A stretch of DNA of 45,037 nucleotides from contig DAOTYH010000038.1 of NCBI GenBank assembly GCA_034435015.1, forward strand, positions 1-45,037. The letters run 5' to 3'. Position 1 is the first letter of the stretch; each line of letters starts with the position of its first letter. Shown in pieces: positions 15,877 through 25,200 of this stretch. Position numbers and translations under genes: made by a program. This DNA comes from DAOTYH01 sp034435015. Lineage in GTDB: Bacteria; Chloroflexota; Anaerolineae; Aggregatilineales; UBA3940. The notes under the pieces are model-generated. The model was not told the DNA's origin and did not search any database. It was given only the letters and a program-made list of their open reading frames with translations.

Positions 15877-16437
15877 ATGCGGCATAGAGTAGCTGGACGC
15901 CGTCTTGGGCGTGACACCAATCACAGGAAGCAGATGCGGCGGACTCTGATCAGTCAGTTGTTCCGCTATGAGAAGATCAAGACGACCGAGGCCAAGGCAA
16001 AGGCGATCCGGAGTCGGGCAGAGAAGATGATCACATTGGCCCGCAACCGGGGGGATTATGAGCGCCTGATGGAGCTGGCAGAGGACGGTCAGGAAGAGAC
16101 ACTGCGCAGTCTGCTGACAGATGCACAGGCTAACCGTCTGTTGCGGCTGGCTGAGGCAAAGGATACAGCCGGGCTGGAGCGCGAGGCGAAGGCCATTGTA
16201 GCTCATGCTCAGAGGTTGATCGCGCGGGATATTCCCCGCCGTGAGGACATTTATAGGCTGTTCCACGATATTGCACCGCGTTATGTGGAGCGGCCCGGCG
16301 GCTATACGCGCATTGTCAGGCTGGGGCCGCGGAAGGGCGATGCCGCGGAGATGGTGATGCTCTCCCTGCTGGGCGAGGATGAGCAGAAGCCGAAGGCTAA
16401 GGCCAAGACGAGAGCCAGAGTCAGGAGTAGAGAGTAG
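15877..16437 (+). CDS. rplQ: 50S ribosomal protein L17, with internal insertion
   Basis: The family start MRHRVAGRRLGRDTNHRKQM is the ATG at 15877, preceded by GAAGGA at 15862-15867; an upstream in-frame ATG at 15853 is less likely. At 186 residues it is about 60 longer than common L17. An extra, mostly helical charged segment lies between the LISQLFRYEKIKTTEAKAKA half and the conserved VERPGGYTRIVRLGPRKGDA block. A basic Lys/Arg tail follows. L17 lies near the tunnel exit. Confidence 0.95.
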   Translation: MRHRVAGRRLGRDTNHRKQMRRTLISQLFRYEKIKTTEAKAKAIRSRAEKMITLARNRGDYERLMELAEDGQEETLRSLLTDAQANRLLRLAEAKDTAGLEREAKAIVAHAQRLIARDIPRREDIYRLFHDIAPRYVERPGGYTRIVRLGPRKGDAAEMVMLSLLGEDEQKPKAKAKTRARVRSRE

Positions 16438-16443
16438 CGCACG

Positions 16444-17184
16444 ATGCGCTACCGGGCAACCGTTGCCTACGATGGGACAGGGTACTATGGCTTCCAGCGT
16501 CAGGCCAATGCCGCCCCGACCATTCAAGGGACGCTGGAGGCGGCCCTGAGCCGTATCAGCGGGCGGCAGGTTGGAGTTGTCGGAGCGGGGCGCACAGACG
16601 CCGGCGTCCATGCGGTAGGGCAGGTGATCGCCTTTGATCTGGAGTGGCGGCATTCCGTGGTGGATTTGAGGAATGCGCTGAATGCCAATCTGCCCGACGA
16701 TATAGCTGTTCTGGCTGTTCAAGAAGCGGCACCTGACTTTCATCCGCGTTATGCCGCCCTCAAGCGGAGTTACCTGTACCGGCTGTATGTAGCTCCAGTG
16801 CGTGACCCGCTGAGGCGGCGGACGGCATGGCATCTCACCTCAGAAGTAGATGTTGATGCCATGCAGGCGGCGGCTGATTGCCTGATAGGCACACATGACT
16901 TCAGCGCTTTTGGCTCGCCTCCGCAGGGCAGTAACGCTGTGCGGACAGTCTATGAGGCGTGCTGGAAGTCAGACGGGGAAGGACAGTTTACCTTTACAAT
17001 CACGGCCAATGCCTTTCTGTACCAGATGGTGCGGCATATTGTTGGGACGCTGGTGGCAGTGGGGCAGGGACGTATGACAGGCAAGATGTTTCGGGGTATA
17101 CTTGCTGACCGCGCACGGGATCGGGTGGAGCCTCCGGCTCCGCCGCATGGCCTGACTCTCGTGGCGGTACATTACAGGGAATGA
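16444..17184 (+). CDS. truA: tRNA pseudouridine synthase TruA
   Basis: The 246-residue enzyme isomerises uridines 38-40 in tRNA anticodon arms. The catalytic aspartate lies in GAGRTDAGVHAVGQV near residue 50. The conserved RSYLYRLY, HDFSAFG and FLYQMVRHIVGTLV blocks are present. It starts 6 bases after rplQ and precedes rplM, an arrangement common in Firmicutes and Chloroflexota. Confidence 0.97.
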   Translation: MRYRATVAYDGTGYYGFQRQANAAPTIQGTLEAALSRISGRQVGVVGAGRTDAGVHAVGQVIAFDLEWRHSVVDLRNALNANLPDDIAVLAVQEAAPDFHPRYAALKRSYLYRLYVAPVRDPLRRRTAWHLTSEVDVDAMQAAADCLIGTHDFSAFGSPPQGSNAVRTVYEACWKSDGEGQFTFTITANAFLYQMVRHIVGTLVAVGQGRMTGKMFRGILADRARDRVEPPAPPHGLTLVAVHYRE

Positions 17185-17219
17185 GGCCCTGAAAAAGGGC
17201 TTTTGGAGGAGTCAACAGC

Positions 17220-17660
17220 GTGAAGACTTATTCTGCGAAACCTGAGGAGATTGTGCGCCGGTGGTACATCGTAGATGCCACCGACCGGACACTGGGTCGG
17301 CTGGCGACCCAGATCGCCACTGTGTTGATGGGTAAGCACAAGGCGATCTACACGCCGCATGTGGATTGCGGTGATTTTGTGATCGTGGTTAACGCGGAGA
17401 AGGTTCGGTTCACCGGCAATCGGTTAGAAGAGAAGTTCTACTATCGCTACTCCGGCTATCCGGGGGGCATGAAGAAAACCAGCCTGCGTACGATGCTTCA
17501 GACTCATCCTGAACGAGTGATCTCGGAAGCTGTACGCCGGATGCTTCCCAAGAACGCACTGGCCCGTCATATGCTTAAGAAGTTGAAGGTCTATGCCGGC
17601 CCGGAGCATCCGCATGCCGCTCAGCGGCCAGAACCGCTGGAACTGAAGGGCAGGAAGTGA
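17220..17660 (+). CDS. rplM: 50S ribosomal protein L13
   Basis: The 146-residue L13 starts at a GTG (MKTYSAKPEEIVRRWYIVDA) behind GGAGGAG at about 17204. It has the conserved DRTLGRLATQIATVLMGKHK, YYRYSGYPGGMK and MLPKNALARHMLKKLKVY. L13 is an early assembly protein of the 50S subunit. It is paired with rpsI as usual, though the 94-base gap between them is wide. Confidence 0.97.
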   Translation: MKTYSAKPEEIVRRWYIVDATDRTLGRLATQIATVLMGKHKAIYTPHVDCGDFVIVVNAEKVRFTGNRLEEKFYYRYSGYPGGMKKTSLRTMLQTHPERVISEAVRRMLPKNALARHMLKKLKVYAGPEHPHAAQRPEPLELKGRK

Positions 17661-17754
17661 ACCGTCGGCCTTGCAGGAAGCGCTGGCATGTGGCTTCCTG
17701 TGAAGAGGTTAGCAGTTGAGTGAAGGAAAAAGGAACAAGGAAAAGGGCGAGGGA

Positions 17755-18150
17755 ATGTCTACTCAGTACTACGAAGGGGTCGGTCGTCGCAAATCGGCGA
17801 CAGCGCGTGTGCGCATCTATCTGGGCGGCACAGGGAACTTCATTGTCAATGATAAGCCGTTGGAGCAGTATTTCCCGCGCTTGGGTGATGTCCCCTCTGT
17901 GACCAAGCCGTTGGATGTGGCGGGTTTGAAGGGCAGTGTGGATGTCAGCGTGCATGTCATGGGCGGCGGCATCACCGGTCAGGGGGATGCTGTTAAGCTG
18001 GGGCTGGCACGTGCATTGCTCAAATACAACCCTGAGCTGCGTCCGCTCTTGCGTAAATCCGGGTTGTTGACCCGCGATGCGCGCGAGAAGGAACGCAAGA
18101 AACCCGGCCTCAAGCGTGCCCGCAAGGCTCCGACCTACACCAAGCGTTAG
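17755..18150 (+). CDS. rpsI: 30S ribosomal protein S9
   Basis: The ATG at 17755 (MSTQYYEGVGRRKSATARVR) has AAGGG at 17743-17747. An in-frame TTG at 17716 with GAAGAGG upstream would add 13 residues and cannot be excluded. The 131-residue product has GGGITGQGDAVKLGLARAL and the basic end ending APTYTKR, whose tail touches P-site tRNA. A strong terminator follows, so it is the last gene of the ribosomal cluster. Confidence 0.96.
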   Translation: MSTQYYEGVGRRKSATARVRIYLGGTGNFIVNDKPLEQYFPRLGDVPSVTKPLDVAGLKGSVDVSVHVMGGGITGQGDAVKLGLARALLKYNPELRPLLRKSGLLTRDAREKERKKPGLKRARKAPTYTKR

Positions 18151-18214
18151 AACTCCGGTGGCTTGAGCAAAAGCATACACCAGATAAGGACTCTCCATTT
18201 TTTTAGCTGTCCTG

Positions 18215-18241
18215 TTAGACCGCGTGAGCGGTCTAATTTTT
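18215..18241 (+). terminator. Intrinsic terminator after rpsI
   Basis: A perfect 9-bp stem, TTAGACCGC (18215-18223) and GCGGTCTAA (18228-18236), with a GTGA loop, is followed at once by five T residues. It lies 65 bases after the rpsI stop and closes the ribosomal-protein super-operon. Confidence 0.9.
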
Positions 18242-18245
18242 GTGG

Positions 18246-18251
18246 TATGAT
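18246..18251 (+). promoter_or_regulatory. Possible extended -10 promoter element
   Basis: TATGAT at 18246-18251 is preceded by TGG, giving an extended -10, but no good -35 is found because the terminator stem occupies that place. It lies about 65 bases before the DUF2804 gene, which needs its own promoter after the terminator. The call rests on the -10 alone. Confidence 0.35.
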
Positions 18252-18318
18252 TGCCGCAGGCAACACGAGGTGTTGTTCTGTGTCTGCAATGTCGCCGCTT
18301 ATTCCCAAGGAGTCGGTC

Positions 18319-19353
18319 ATGCAACAGGAGATCACTACGCCGTCTAAACTGCTGGATGAGCAAGGACAACTGATCCAGCGCGGGTGGGCAAGACAGCCTT
18401 ATCTGGATTGCAACCTTGAAAATGTATCTTTTTACGCTATAAAACCTCTCCAGTTCTTGCGTGTGAAACGATGGGATTATTACTCTGTCTTCACGCCGAC
18501 CACCTTCTTTTCGGCAACGGTAGCCCATATAGGCTATCTGGGTGATGTGTTTGTCTATGTGCTGGATTTTGACTCGAAATGGTTGCATGAAGAAACGCTC
18601 TTGCTCCCGCTGGGAGGCGGCATCACACTTCCCCGCAACAGCACAGAGGGCGATGTGGTGTTCGACAATGGCAAGGTTCGGATCGAATTCCGGTTGGGCG
18701 AGGGGACACGCCGAGTAGTGGTAAACTGGCCGGGCTGGAATCAGGGACAGGGGGTGGCCGCTGATTTCGTGTTGCGTGTGCCGGCTGGAAATGAATCAAT
18801 GGTGACAGTCCTTCCTTTTAGCAAGGGCCGGTTCTTCTATACCCGCAAGATGAACTGCCTGCCTGCTGAAGGGTGGCTCCGATATGGGGAGCGGGAGGTT
18901 GCTATAGAGCCGTCGCAGGCAGTGGGCGGTATGGACTGGGGTCGGGGAGTATGGGATTACAAAAGCTTCTGGAACTGGGCCAGCACATCCGCTTACCTGC
19001 CGGATGGGCGGTTGTTTGGGCTGAACCTAGGGGCAGGGGTCGGTGACACCCGCTATGCAACGGACAATGGCTTCTGGGTGGACGGCCGCATCCATAAGCT
19101 GGATCAGGTGGATATCCGCTACAATCCGTCTGATTTTATGCAGACATGGAAGTTTGTCTCGCCTGACGGACGTCTCGACCTCGACTTCGTGCCTTTTAGG
19201 GAGCGTGTTGCAAAAACCGATATGCTGGTGCTGGCCAGCGAGGTGCATCAGATGTTCGGGCGCTACTCTGGCCGGTTGGTCGCAGATGATGGGGAGATCA
19301 TCACGATCAAGGATGTGATAGGTTTTGCTGAGGAGCATCGCGCGCGGTGGTGA
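18319..19353 (+). CDS. DUF2804 family protein
   Basis: The frame is open from 18163, but the ATG at 18319 has AAGGAG at 18307-18312 and the upstream frame covers the terminator. The 344-residue product is soluble and Trp/Gly-rich. DUF2804 hallmarks include GMDWGRGVWDYKSFWNWAS, GLNLGAGVGDTR, DGRIHKLDQV and the end LDLDFVPF. The biochemical role of this family is not established; the beta-rich composition recalls lipocalin-like folds (inference). Its end overlaps the next gene by 7 bases, so the two are probably co-translated. Confidence 0.8.
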   Translation: MQQEITTPSKLLDEQGQLIQRGWARQPYLDCNLENVSFYAIKPLQFLRVKRWDYYSVFTPTTFFSATVAHIGYLGDVFVYVLDFDSKWLHEETLLLPLGGGITLPRNSTEGDVVFDNGKVRIEFRLGEGTRRVVVNWPGWNQGQGVAADFVLRVPAGNESMVTVLPFSKGRFFYTRKMNCLPAEGWLRYGEREVAIEPSQAVGGMDWGRGVWDYKSFWNWASTSAYLPDGRLFGLNLGAGVGDTRYATDNGFWVDGRIHKLDQVDIRYNPSDFMQTWKFVSPDGRLDLDFVPFRERVAKTDMLVLASEVHQMFGRYSGRLVADDGEIITIKDVIGFAEEHRARW

Positions 19354-20195
19354 TACTCTCCCATTATCAGGCCAAGACACTGCTTGCCGCAGGGCAGGCA
19401 GGCCGTTCCACTGTGTCTGTGTCGCCTGATCTCAACCTATCCCTTGTTGAAGTTACGCTCAGGGCGGCAGGGGTGGAGTTCCCTGATGGAGAGTCTATAG
19501 ACTGGGAGACGTTGAAGCAGATTGCCGAAGCTGAGACGAAGTGCTTTGTGTTTGAGGACGGCAATTGGCGGGAGATCAGGGTTTTCTCTGAGGAGACCAA
19601 CTGGGTGCGTAGTCTATACCCTACTGCTGGTGCACCAACGGTGTTAGTGGGCGGCGTGCCCATGCACCGCATCGAGGGGACTGATCCCTACCGGGACACA
19701 CTTGCTAAGATCAAGACTATTGCCCCTGTGGTAGGCCGTGTACTTGACACAGCAACCGGACTTGGCTATACGGCGATAGAGGCCAGTAAGACGGCAGAGC
19801 TTGTGATAACAATCGAGCTTGACCCGGCCAGCCTTGAGATCGCACGGCTTAATCCTTGGTCGCAGAGCCTGTTCGGCAACCCCAAGATCAAGCAGATCGT
19901 GGGAGATGCCTTTGAAGAGATAAGCTCCTTTGAGGACGCTGTCTTTTCCCGTATTATCCATGATCCGCCCATGTTTAGTCTGGCGGGTGAACTCTATTCT
20001 GGTGAGTTCTATCGCGAGCTGTGGCGGGTACTTAGACGCAACGGGCGGCTGTTTCACTACATAGGTGATCTAGAGAGCCGTTCGGGGCAGGGGGTGGCCA
20101 GAGGGGTGATCCGGCGTTTGCAGGAGGCTGGCTTTACGCGCGTTGTGCGCAGACCGGAAGCATTCGGGGTAGCAGCCTATAAGGAAGTGAGATGA
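19347..20195 (+). CDS. SAM-dependent methyltransferase, archaeal-type (COG2521-like)
   Basis: The 282-residue protein has an N-terminal domain (residues 1-110) and a class I methyltransferase domain. Motif I is VLDTATGLGYTAIEA (131-145), the acidic motif II end is IELDP (156-160), and motif IV is HDPPMFSLAGELYSGEFYRE (205-224). That last pattern resembles the predicted archaeal methyltransferases of COG2521; the substrate is unknown. The DPP motif suggests an N-directed reaction, as an inference only. The start is a GTG at 19347 behind GAGGAG (19330-19335), overlapping DUF2804 by 7 bases. Confidence 0.75.
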   Translation: MVILSHYQAKTLLAAGQAGRSTVSVSPDLNLSLVEVTLRAAGVEFPDGESIDWETLKQIAEAETKCFVFEDGNWREIRVFSEETNWVRSLYPTAGAPTVLVGGVPMHRIEGTDPYRDTLAKIKTIAPVVGRVLDTATGLGYTAIEASKTAELVITIELDPASLEIARLNPWSQSLFGNPKIKQIVGDAFEEISSFEDAVFSRIIHDPPMFSLAGELYSGEFYRELWRVLRRNGRLFHYIGDLESRSGQGVARGVIRRLQEAGFTRVVRRPEAFGVAAYKEVR

Positions 20196-20198
20196 GCT

Positions 20199-20444
20199 AT
20201 GCAGAAGTGGCAGTATAAGCGGCTTGGAATCAAGATGACCAATTCGCTTGGCAGACCCTCTTATGAACTGAAACTTGAAGACGGCCAAACCTTGAGAGAT
20301 GAGGCTGTCTGGAGCTATGTGGATGATCTGGGGGAAGAGGGCTGGGAGATGATCTCGGCTGTTCCGGAGGTGATCCCGGCTTTCGGCTTCAGCATGGTCA
20401 ACGCCGCAAGCACCTTAGTTTTGTGGTTCAAGCGGCCACAGTGA
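20199..20444 (+). CDS. Small DUF4177-like protein
   Basis: The 81-residue product has the pattern of small DUF4177-type proteins: an N-terminal WQYKRLG strand, a middle YVDDLGEEGWEMISAVP segment, and a C-terminal LVLWFKRP strand. Function is unknown for the family. It starts 4 bases after the methyltransferase stop and ends 36 bases before the YabN-like gene. The Shine-Dalgarno sequence (AAGGA, 20181) is a little far from the ATG. Confidence 0.7.
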   Translation: MQKWQYKRLGIKMTNSLGRPSYELKLEDGQTLRDEAVWSYVDDLGEEGWEMISAVPEVIPAFGFSMVNAASTLVLWFKRPQ

Positions 20445-20479
20445 AGAGTGTTTGTTATGGGGGCAGTCAGCAGGGGAAG

Positions 20480-21943
20480 ATGACACTTTACATTGTAGGG
20501 CTTGGCCCCGGCGATGCGGGGCAGTTGACAAGACAGGCATGGGAAGTTCTGAGTGCGGCGAAAGAGGTATATTTACGGACGCGGGTACACCCTACTGTGC
20601 CTTACCTGCCTAAAAGCCCGCTCTACCACAGCTTCGATGAGTTGTATGAGGAAGCTGAAGACTTTGAACAGGTCTATACCGCCATCGTTGAGAGGCTTGC
20701 GGCCCGCCTGGCAACAGGAGAAGATGTAGTTTATGCTGTGCCGGGTGATCCGATGGTAGCTGAGAGGACAGTAACACGCCTGCTCTCCGTCTGCCGCGAA
20801 AGGCAGATTGAGGTGAAGGTGATCAATGGGATAAGCTTCATCGAACCAACACTGGCCGCGCTAGGGATTGATGCGCTGGACGGCCTGCAACTGGTAGACG
20901 CGACTGAGCTGGCTTCTGCTCATCACCCCCCCATTAATCCGGATTATCCTGCCCTGATAGCGCAACTGTATGGCCGCCGGCTGGCTTCTGAGGTCAAGCT
21001 GACGCTCATGAATCAGTACCCTGATGAACATCCTGTCACGCTGGTCCATGCCGCCGGTACTCCTGAACAGAACGTGGAGGTGGTCCCTCTTTACGAGATG
21101 GATCGGCGGACAGTGGCCCATCTGACTACGCTCTATGTGCCCCGCTATGACCCGGCCCTCGAAGCTGTGGCCAGCTTCGAGGGATTTCAAGAGACAATTG
21201 CCCATCTGCGTGCACCGGATGGATGTCCTTGGGATCGAGAGCAGACACATCAGTCATTGCGTCCTAATCTGCTTGAAGAGACCTACGAGGTTCTGGAAGC
21301 CATTGATGCCGGTGATTCAGAGCATCTGCTTGAGGAGCTTGGCGATCTTCTGTTGCAAGTTGTGCTTCACGCTCAGATTGCAGTAGATGAGGGTGAATTC
21401 CATATGGCTGATGTGATCCGGCACATTGACGCCAAGATTAAGCGGCGTCATCCGCATGTGTGGGGGAATGTAGATGTGAACGGCGACCCCGAACGGGTCA
21501 CAGCTAATTGGGAGCAGATCAAAGCTCAGGAGAGAGACGCAAGAGGGCAGGGGGAGCACAGCCTGCTGGACGGTGTCTCAGCGGCATTGCCGGCGCTGGC
21601 ACAGGCCCATGAGTATGACGCGCGTGCCCGCCGGGTAGGCTTTGACTGGTCGAGTGAGCGGGGAGTGGTGGAGAAAGTGCAGGAGGAGATCGGCGAAATA
21701 CTGACTGCCACCACGACGGAAGAACACTTCCGGGAGATCGGCGACCTGCTCCTGATCATCGCGGTGTGGGCTAGATGGTTGAAAGTGAATCCAGAGGATG
21801 CATTGCGGGCCGCTAATCGGCGCTTCTATAACCGGTTCACGTATATTGAGCGCAAGGTGCGCGAGCAGGGCCGGGAACTGAAGGCACTCAGCCCTGACGA
21901 GTTGGATGCTCTATGGAATGAAGCCAAACAGGCCGTCCATTAG
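20480..21943 (+). CDS. YabN-type methylase/MazG pyrophosphohydrolase fusion
   Basis: The 487-residue protein joins a tetrapyrrole-methylase-like domain (residues 1-~215; MTLYIVGLGPGDAGQLT, VVYAVPGDPMVAERTV) to a MazG nucleotide pyrophosphohydrolase (~230-487). The MazG part has GCPWDREQTHQSLRPNLLEE, the metal-binding EExxE...ELGDLLLQV pair, and a second MazG half with EIGDLL. It is the same architecture and length as B. subtilis YabN. MazG cleans up non-canonical NTPs; the methylase substrate is unknown. The ATG at 20480 is chosen because the homologous N-terminus begins there; the frame opens earlier at 20423. Confidence 0.9.
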   Translation: MTLYIVGLGPGDAGQLTRQAWEVLSAAKEVYLRTRVHPTVPYLPKSPLYHSFDELYEEAEDFEQVYTAIVERLAARLATGEDVVYAVPGDPMVAERTVTRLLSVCRERQIEVKVINGISFIEPTLAALGIDALDGLQLVDATELASAHHPPINPDYPALIAQLYGRRLASEVKLTLMNQYPDEHPVTLVHAAGTPEQNVEVVPLYEMDRRTVAHLTTLYVPRYDPALEAVASFEGFQETIAHLRAPDGCPWDREQTHQSLRPNLLEETYEVLEAIDAGDSEHLLEELGDLLLQVVLHAQIAVDEGEFHMADVIRHIDAKIKRRHPHVWGNVDVNGDPERVTANWEQIKAQERDARGQGEHSLLDGVSAALPALAQAHEYDARARRVGFDWSSERGVVEKVQEEIGEILTATTTEEHFREIGDLLLIIAVWARWLKVNPEDALRAANRRFYNRFTYIERKVREQGRELKALSPDELDALWNEAKQAVH

Positions 21944-21985
21944 CGAGGCCGCTAACGCTAAATTGCATTTCTGTGATGACAAGAT

Positions 21986-22023
21986 ACAAGACGGGTCGGC
22001 TGTTTTCGGCAGACCCGTCTTGT
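21986..22023. terminator. Hairpin between convergent mazG-like gene and tRNA-Pro
   Basis: A perfect 12-bp stem, ACAAGACGGGTC (21986-21997) and GACCCGTCTTGT (22012-22023), has a 14-base loop. It lies between the + strand YabN-like gene and the - strand tRNA, so it could serve both. Neither side has a long T-run, so termination is inferred from position and stem strength. Confidence 0.6.
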
Positions 22024-22030
22024 TAGTCAG

Positions 22031-22105
22031 TCGGGGCGGGCGGACTTGAACCGCCGACCTCACGGACCCGAACCGTGCGCGCTGGCCACACTGCGCTACG
22101 CCCCG
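22031..22105 (-). tRNA. tRNA-Pro (anticodon CGG)
   Basis: On the - strand the 75-base sequence folds as a tRNA. The acceptor CGGGGCG pairs with CGCCCCG, and the discriminator is A. The anticodon stem CACGG/CCGTG has loop TTCGGGT, placing anticodon CGG at 22070-22068. The T arm is GGCGG TTCAAGT CCGCC. It reads proline codon CCG. No CCA is encoded at the 3' end, so CCA must be added by the nucleotidyltransferase. It lies downstream of rpoB in the same direction and has its own promoter. Confidence 0.96.
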
Positions 22106-22114
22106 AGCGCCCAC

Positions 22115-22143
22115 AGTATAACGCATCCGCAGGACGATGACAA
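22115..22143 (-). promoter_or_regulatory. Promoter of tRNA-Pro
   Basis: On the - strand TTGTCA (22143-22138) is separated by 17 bases from TATACT (22120-22115). A start near 22108 would fall just before the mature tRNA end at 22105. It sits in the gap after the rpoB stop. Confidence 0.7.
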
Positions 22144-22222
22144 ATTGACGCAATATGGCATCAGGGGGCAGTCTGCATCCGCCCGCAACTGCCCCCTAGA
22201 ACCTGTCTTTATCCCCAGAAGC

Positions 22223-25200
22223 TTACTCAGCCGGCTCCTGCTTAGAGCGAGCGCTGTCAGCCAGCCCCAGCAACCCCACGTCCAACTTGGGCGCATGGGC
22301 CTTCTCTTCCTCACGCCCAAAGCGGATCACCTCGCCGGTATCTGTGATCGCCTCGACTGCCAGACCCAGACTTTGCAGTTCCTTGACCAACACACGGAAG
22401 CTGGCTGGAATACCCGGCTCCTCAATTGGCTCGCCTTTCACAATCGCCTCGTAGGTCTTCACGCGCCCCTGCACATCGTCACTCTTGATGGTCAACATCT
22501 CCTGAAGCGTGTGCGCGGCCCCATAGGCTTCAAGCGCCCAGACCTCCATCTCGCCGAAGCGCTGACCGCCAAACTGTGCCTTGCCACCGAGCGGCTGTTG
22601 AGTCACCAGGGAGTAGGGGCCTGTTGAGCGGGCATGTACCTTATCTTCAACCAGATGTGACAGCTTCAGCATGTGGATCACACCGACTGTGACCGGACGT
22701 TCAAACGGCAAACCAGTCCGACCATCATACAGAATCTGCTTTCCAACGATGGGCATCGGCTGACCCGTCTCAAACTCTACCTGTTCAGCCTGTGCCCGTA
22801 ATTCTTCATACGATGTCTGCGGGTCCACTTCAACCCCCAGACTGGTCAGCCACAGCCGTAAGCAGGCCTCGATGGCTTGCTGATCAGCTTGCTGGCGAAG
22901 GGTGGGTGGACGTGGATCATCTTCAAAGACCAGCAATTCGTCCGGGTTGTACCCGCGCTCAAGTAACCATTCCCTCAGTACGGAACGCCGTGCATAGACT
23001 TCGTCAAGGGCCAGCCGTTCGCGGTCATACCGCCCATCCTGCCCAAGCCATGCGTCAATGTACAGACTGCGAGCCTCATCGTCATCCTTAAGGGCATCCG
23101 GATCGTAGCCGTATTGCTTCAGCCACTCCCAAGCATCACCGGTCACCTGCTTCCATGCTTCATCAATCATCCATGCACGGGCCAGTTCTGCTTCGATCTC
23201 CGATTCGGTCGCGCCGTCAAACACCGGACTGATGGCTCTGAAGCCCAAGCGAGAGGCCGCCCAGCCCAGGTGGGTTTCCAGTATCTGACCAATGTTCATA
23301 CGCCCCGGCACGCCCAGCGGGTTGAGAATAATGTCGACTGGTGTGCCGTCTTTCAGGAAAGGCATATCCTCGATGGGAACTACCTTTGAGATGACACCCT
23401 TGTTCCCATGGCGGCCAGCCATTTTATCGCCTTCGGTCAGCTTGCGGCGCTGGGCCACACTAACACGTACCATCTGCTCAACGCCTGCCGGCAAGTCACG
23501 ATGCTCCTTGCGTGTAAAGACACGCACGTCTACCACTTTGCCCTTTTCGCCATGCGGCAAGCGCAGTGAACTATCTTTCACCTCGCGGGCCATCTCCCCA
23601 AAGATCGCCCGCAGTAACTTCTCCTCTGGGCTGAGTTCCTTCTCACCTTTTGGCGTGATCTTGCCAACGAGGATGTCATTTGGGCCGACATCAGCGCCAA
23701 TACGCACAATGCCATGCTCATCGAGGTCTCTGAGCGCATCTTCACCCACATTGGGGATGTCCGGTGTGATCTCCTCCGGCCCCAGCTTGGTATCACGCGC
23801 TTCAACCTCGTGCTTCTCAATATGAATGCTGGTGAACTTATCTTCGCGTACCAACCGCTCAGAGATCAGCACGGCGTCTTCATAGTTACCGCCATCCCAT
23901 GACAGGAAGGCACACAGCACATCATGTCCTAGGGCCAGTTCCCCATGATGGGTTGATGAACTGTCAGCAATGACATCGTTCTTACGAATGAACTGCCCCT
24001 TATAAACAACAGGACGCTGGTCAATGCAGGTGCTTTGGTTGGAGCGCTGGTACTTGCGGAGCTTATACACACGCTCCCTGCCGTCAATCTGACGGACCAC
24101 TACCCGGTCTCCGGTGACGCTCAAAACCTCGCCATCCTCTTCAGCCAGAATGACCTGCCCGGAGTCGCGGGCCGCCTGTCGTTCCATGCCGGTACTCACA
24201 ATCGGCACATCCGGGTTGAGCAGAGGGACAGCCTGTCTCTGCATGTTGGAACCCATCAGAGCGCGGTTAGCATCGTCATGTTCGAGGAAGGGAATCAGAG
24301 CGGCGCTGATCCCAACAATCTGGCGCGGGGCAATGTCAATGTAATGGACGCGTTCAACTGGCGAGAATCTGAACTTCTGATTCTCACGCACCGAGACACG
24401 CTCGCGTTCAAAGTTGCCGTAATCGTCCAGACGCGAGTTAGCCTGCGCGATGGTATAGCGATCCTCTTCATCAGCAGAGAGATAGACTACCTCATCCGTG
24501 ACAAAGGGCACTAAGCGGATGCTCTCCACATTGAGATTGGAGAGTCTGGCAAACAGGGCTTCATCTACAAACTGCCCTTTTTCGGCGATCTTTGTTTCAC
24601 CCTCAAAGACGTCCTCAGCCAGCTTGCGGTGTAACAGACGGGGATCGCCCGGCTTCAGCGCGTTCAGTACGCGCCGATAGGGTGTCTCAATGAAACCGTA
24701 CTCGTTGACTTTGGCATACGAGGCCAAACGACCAATCAGGCCAATGTTTGGGCCTTCCGGCGTTTCAATCGGGCAGATGCGCCCGTAGTGGCTATGATGC
24801 ACATCACGCACATCGAAGCCGGCCCGTTCACGCCGCAGGCCGCCCGGCCCTAGCGCTGAGAGGGTACGCTTATGGGTCAGCTCAGCCAGCGGGTTGGTCT
24901 GGTCCATAAACTGCGAAAGCTGGGACGACCCGAAGAACTCACGGATAGCCGCCACAATGGGACGAATGTTGATCAGCGTGACTGGTGTCAGGCCTTCGCT
25001 CTCGCGGATGGACATGTGCTCGCGTATCACCCGCTCAGTACGACGCAGACCGATGCGCAGTTTATTCTGAATCAACTCGCCGACTGTCTTGACCCGCCGG
25101 TTGCCCAGATGGTCAATATCATCCGGCTCGACCAGCCCGTTGTTGATCATGATCATCCGCTCGATCAACTTGACAATGTCAAGCTTAGTAACCGTGCGGT

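Noticed and set aside
15868..16833. Long open frame on the - strand opposite rplQ and truA (321 codons)
   Set aside because: It is exactly opposite two well-conserved genes, gives no recognisable protein motifs and has no suitable start region; it is a mirror frame from GC-rich codons.
17575..18588. Long - strand open frame opposite rplM, rpsI and the terminator (337 codons)
   Set aside because: It crosses a clear terminator and a gene boundary on the other strand and shows no family features.
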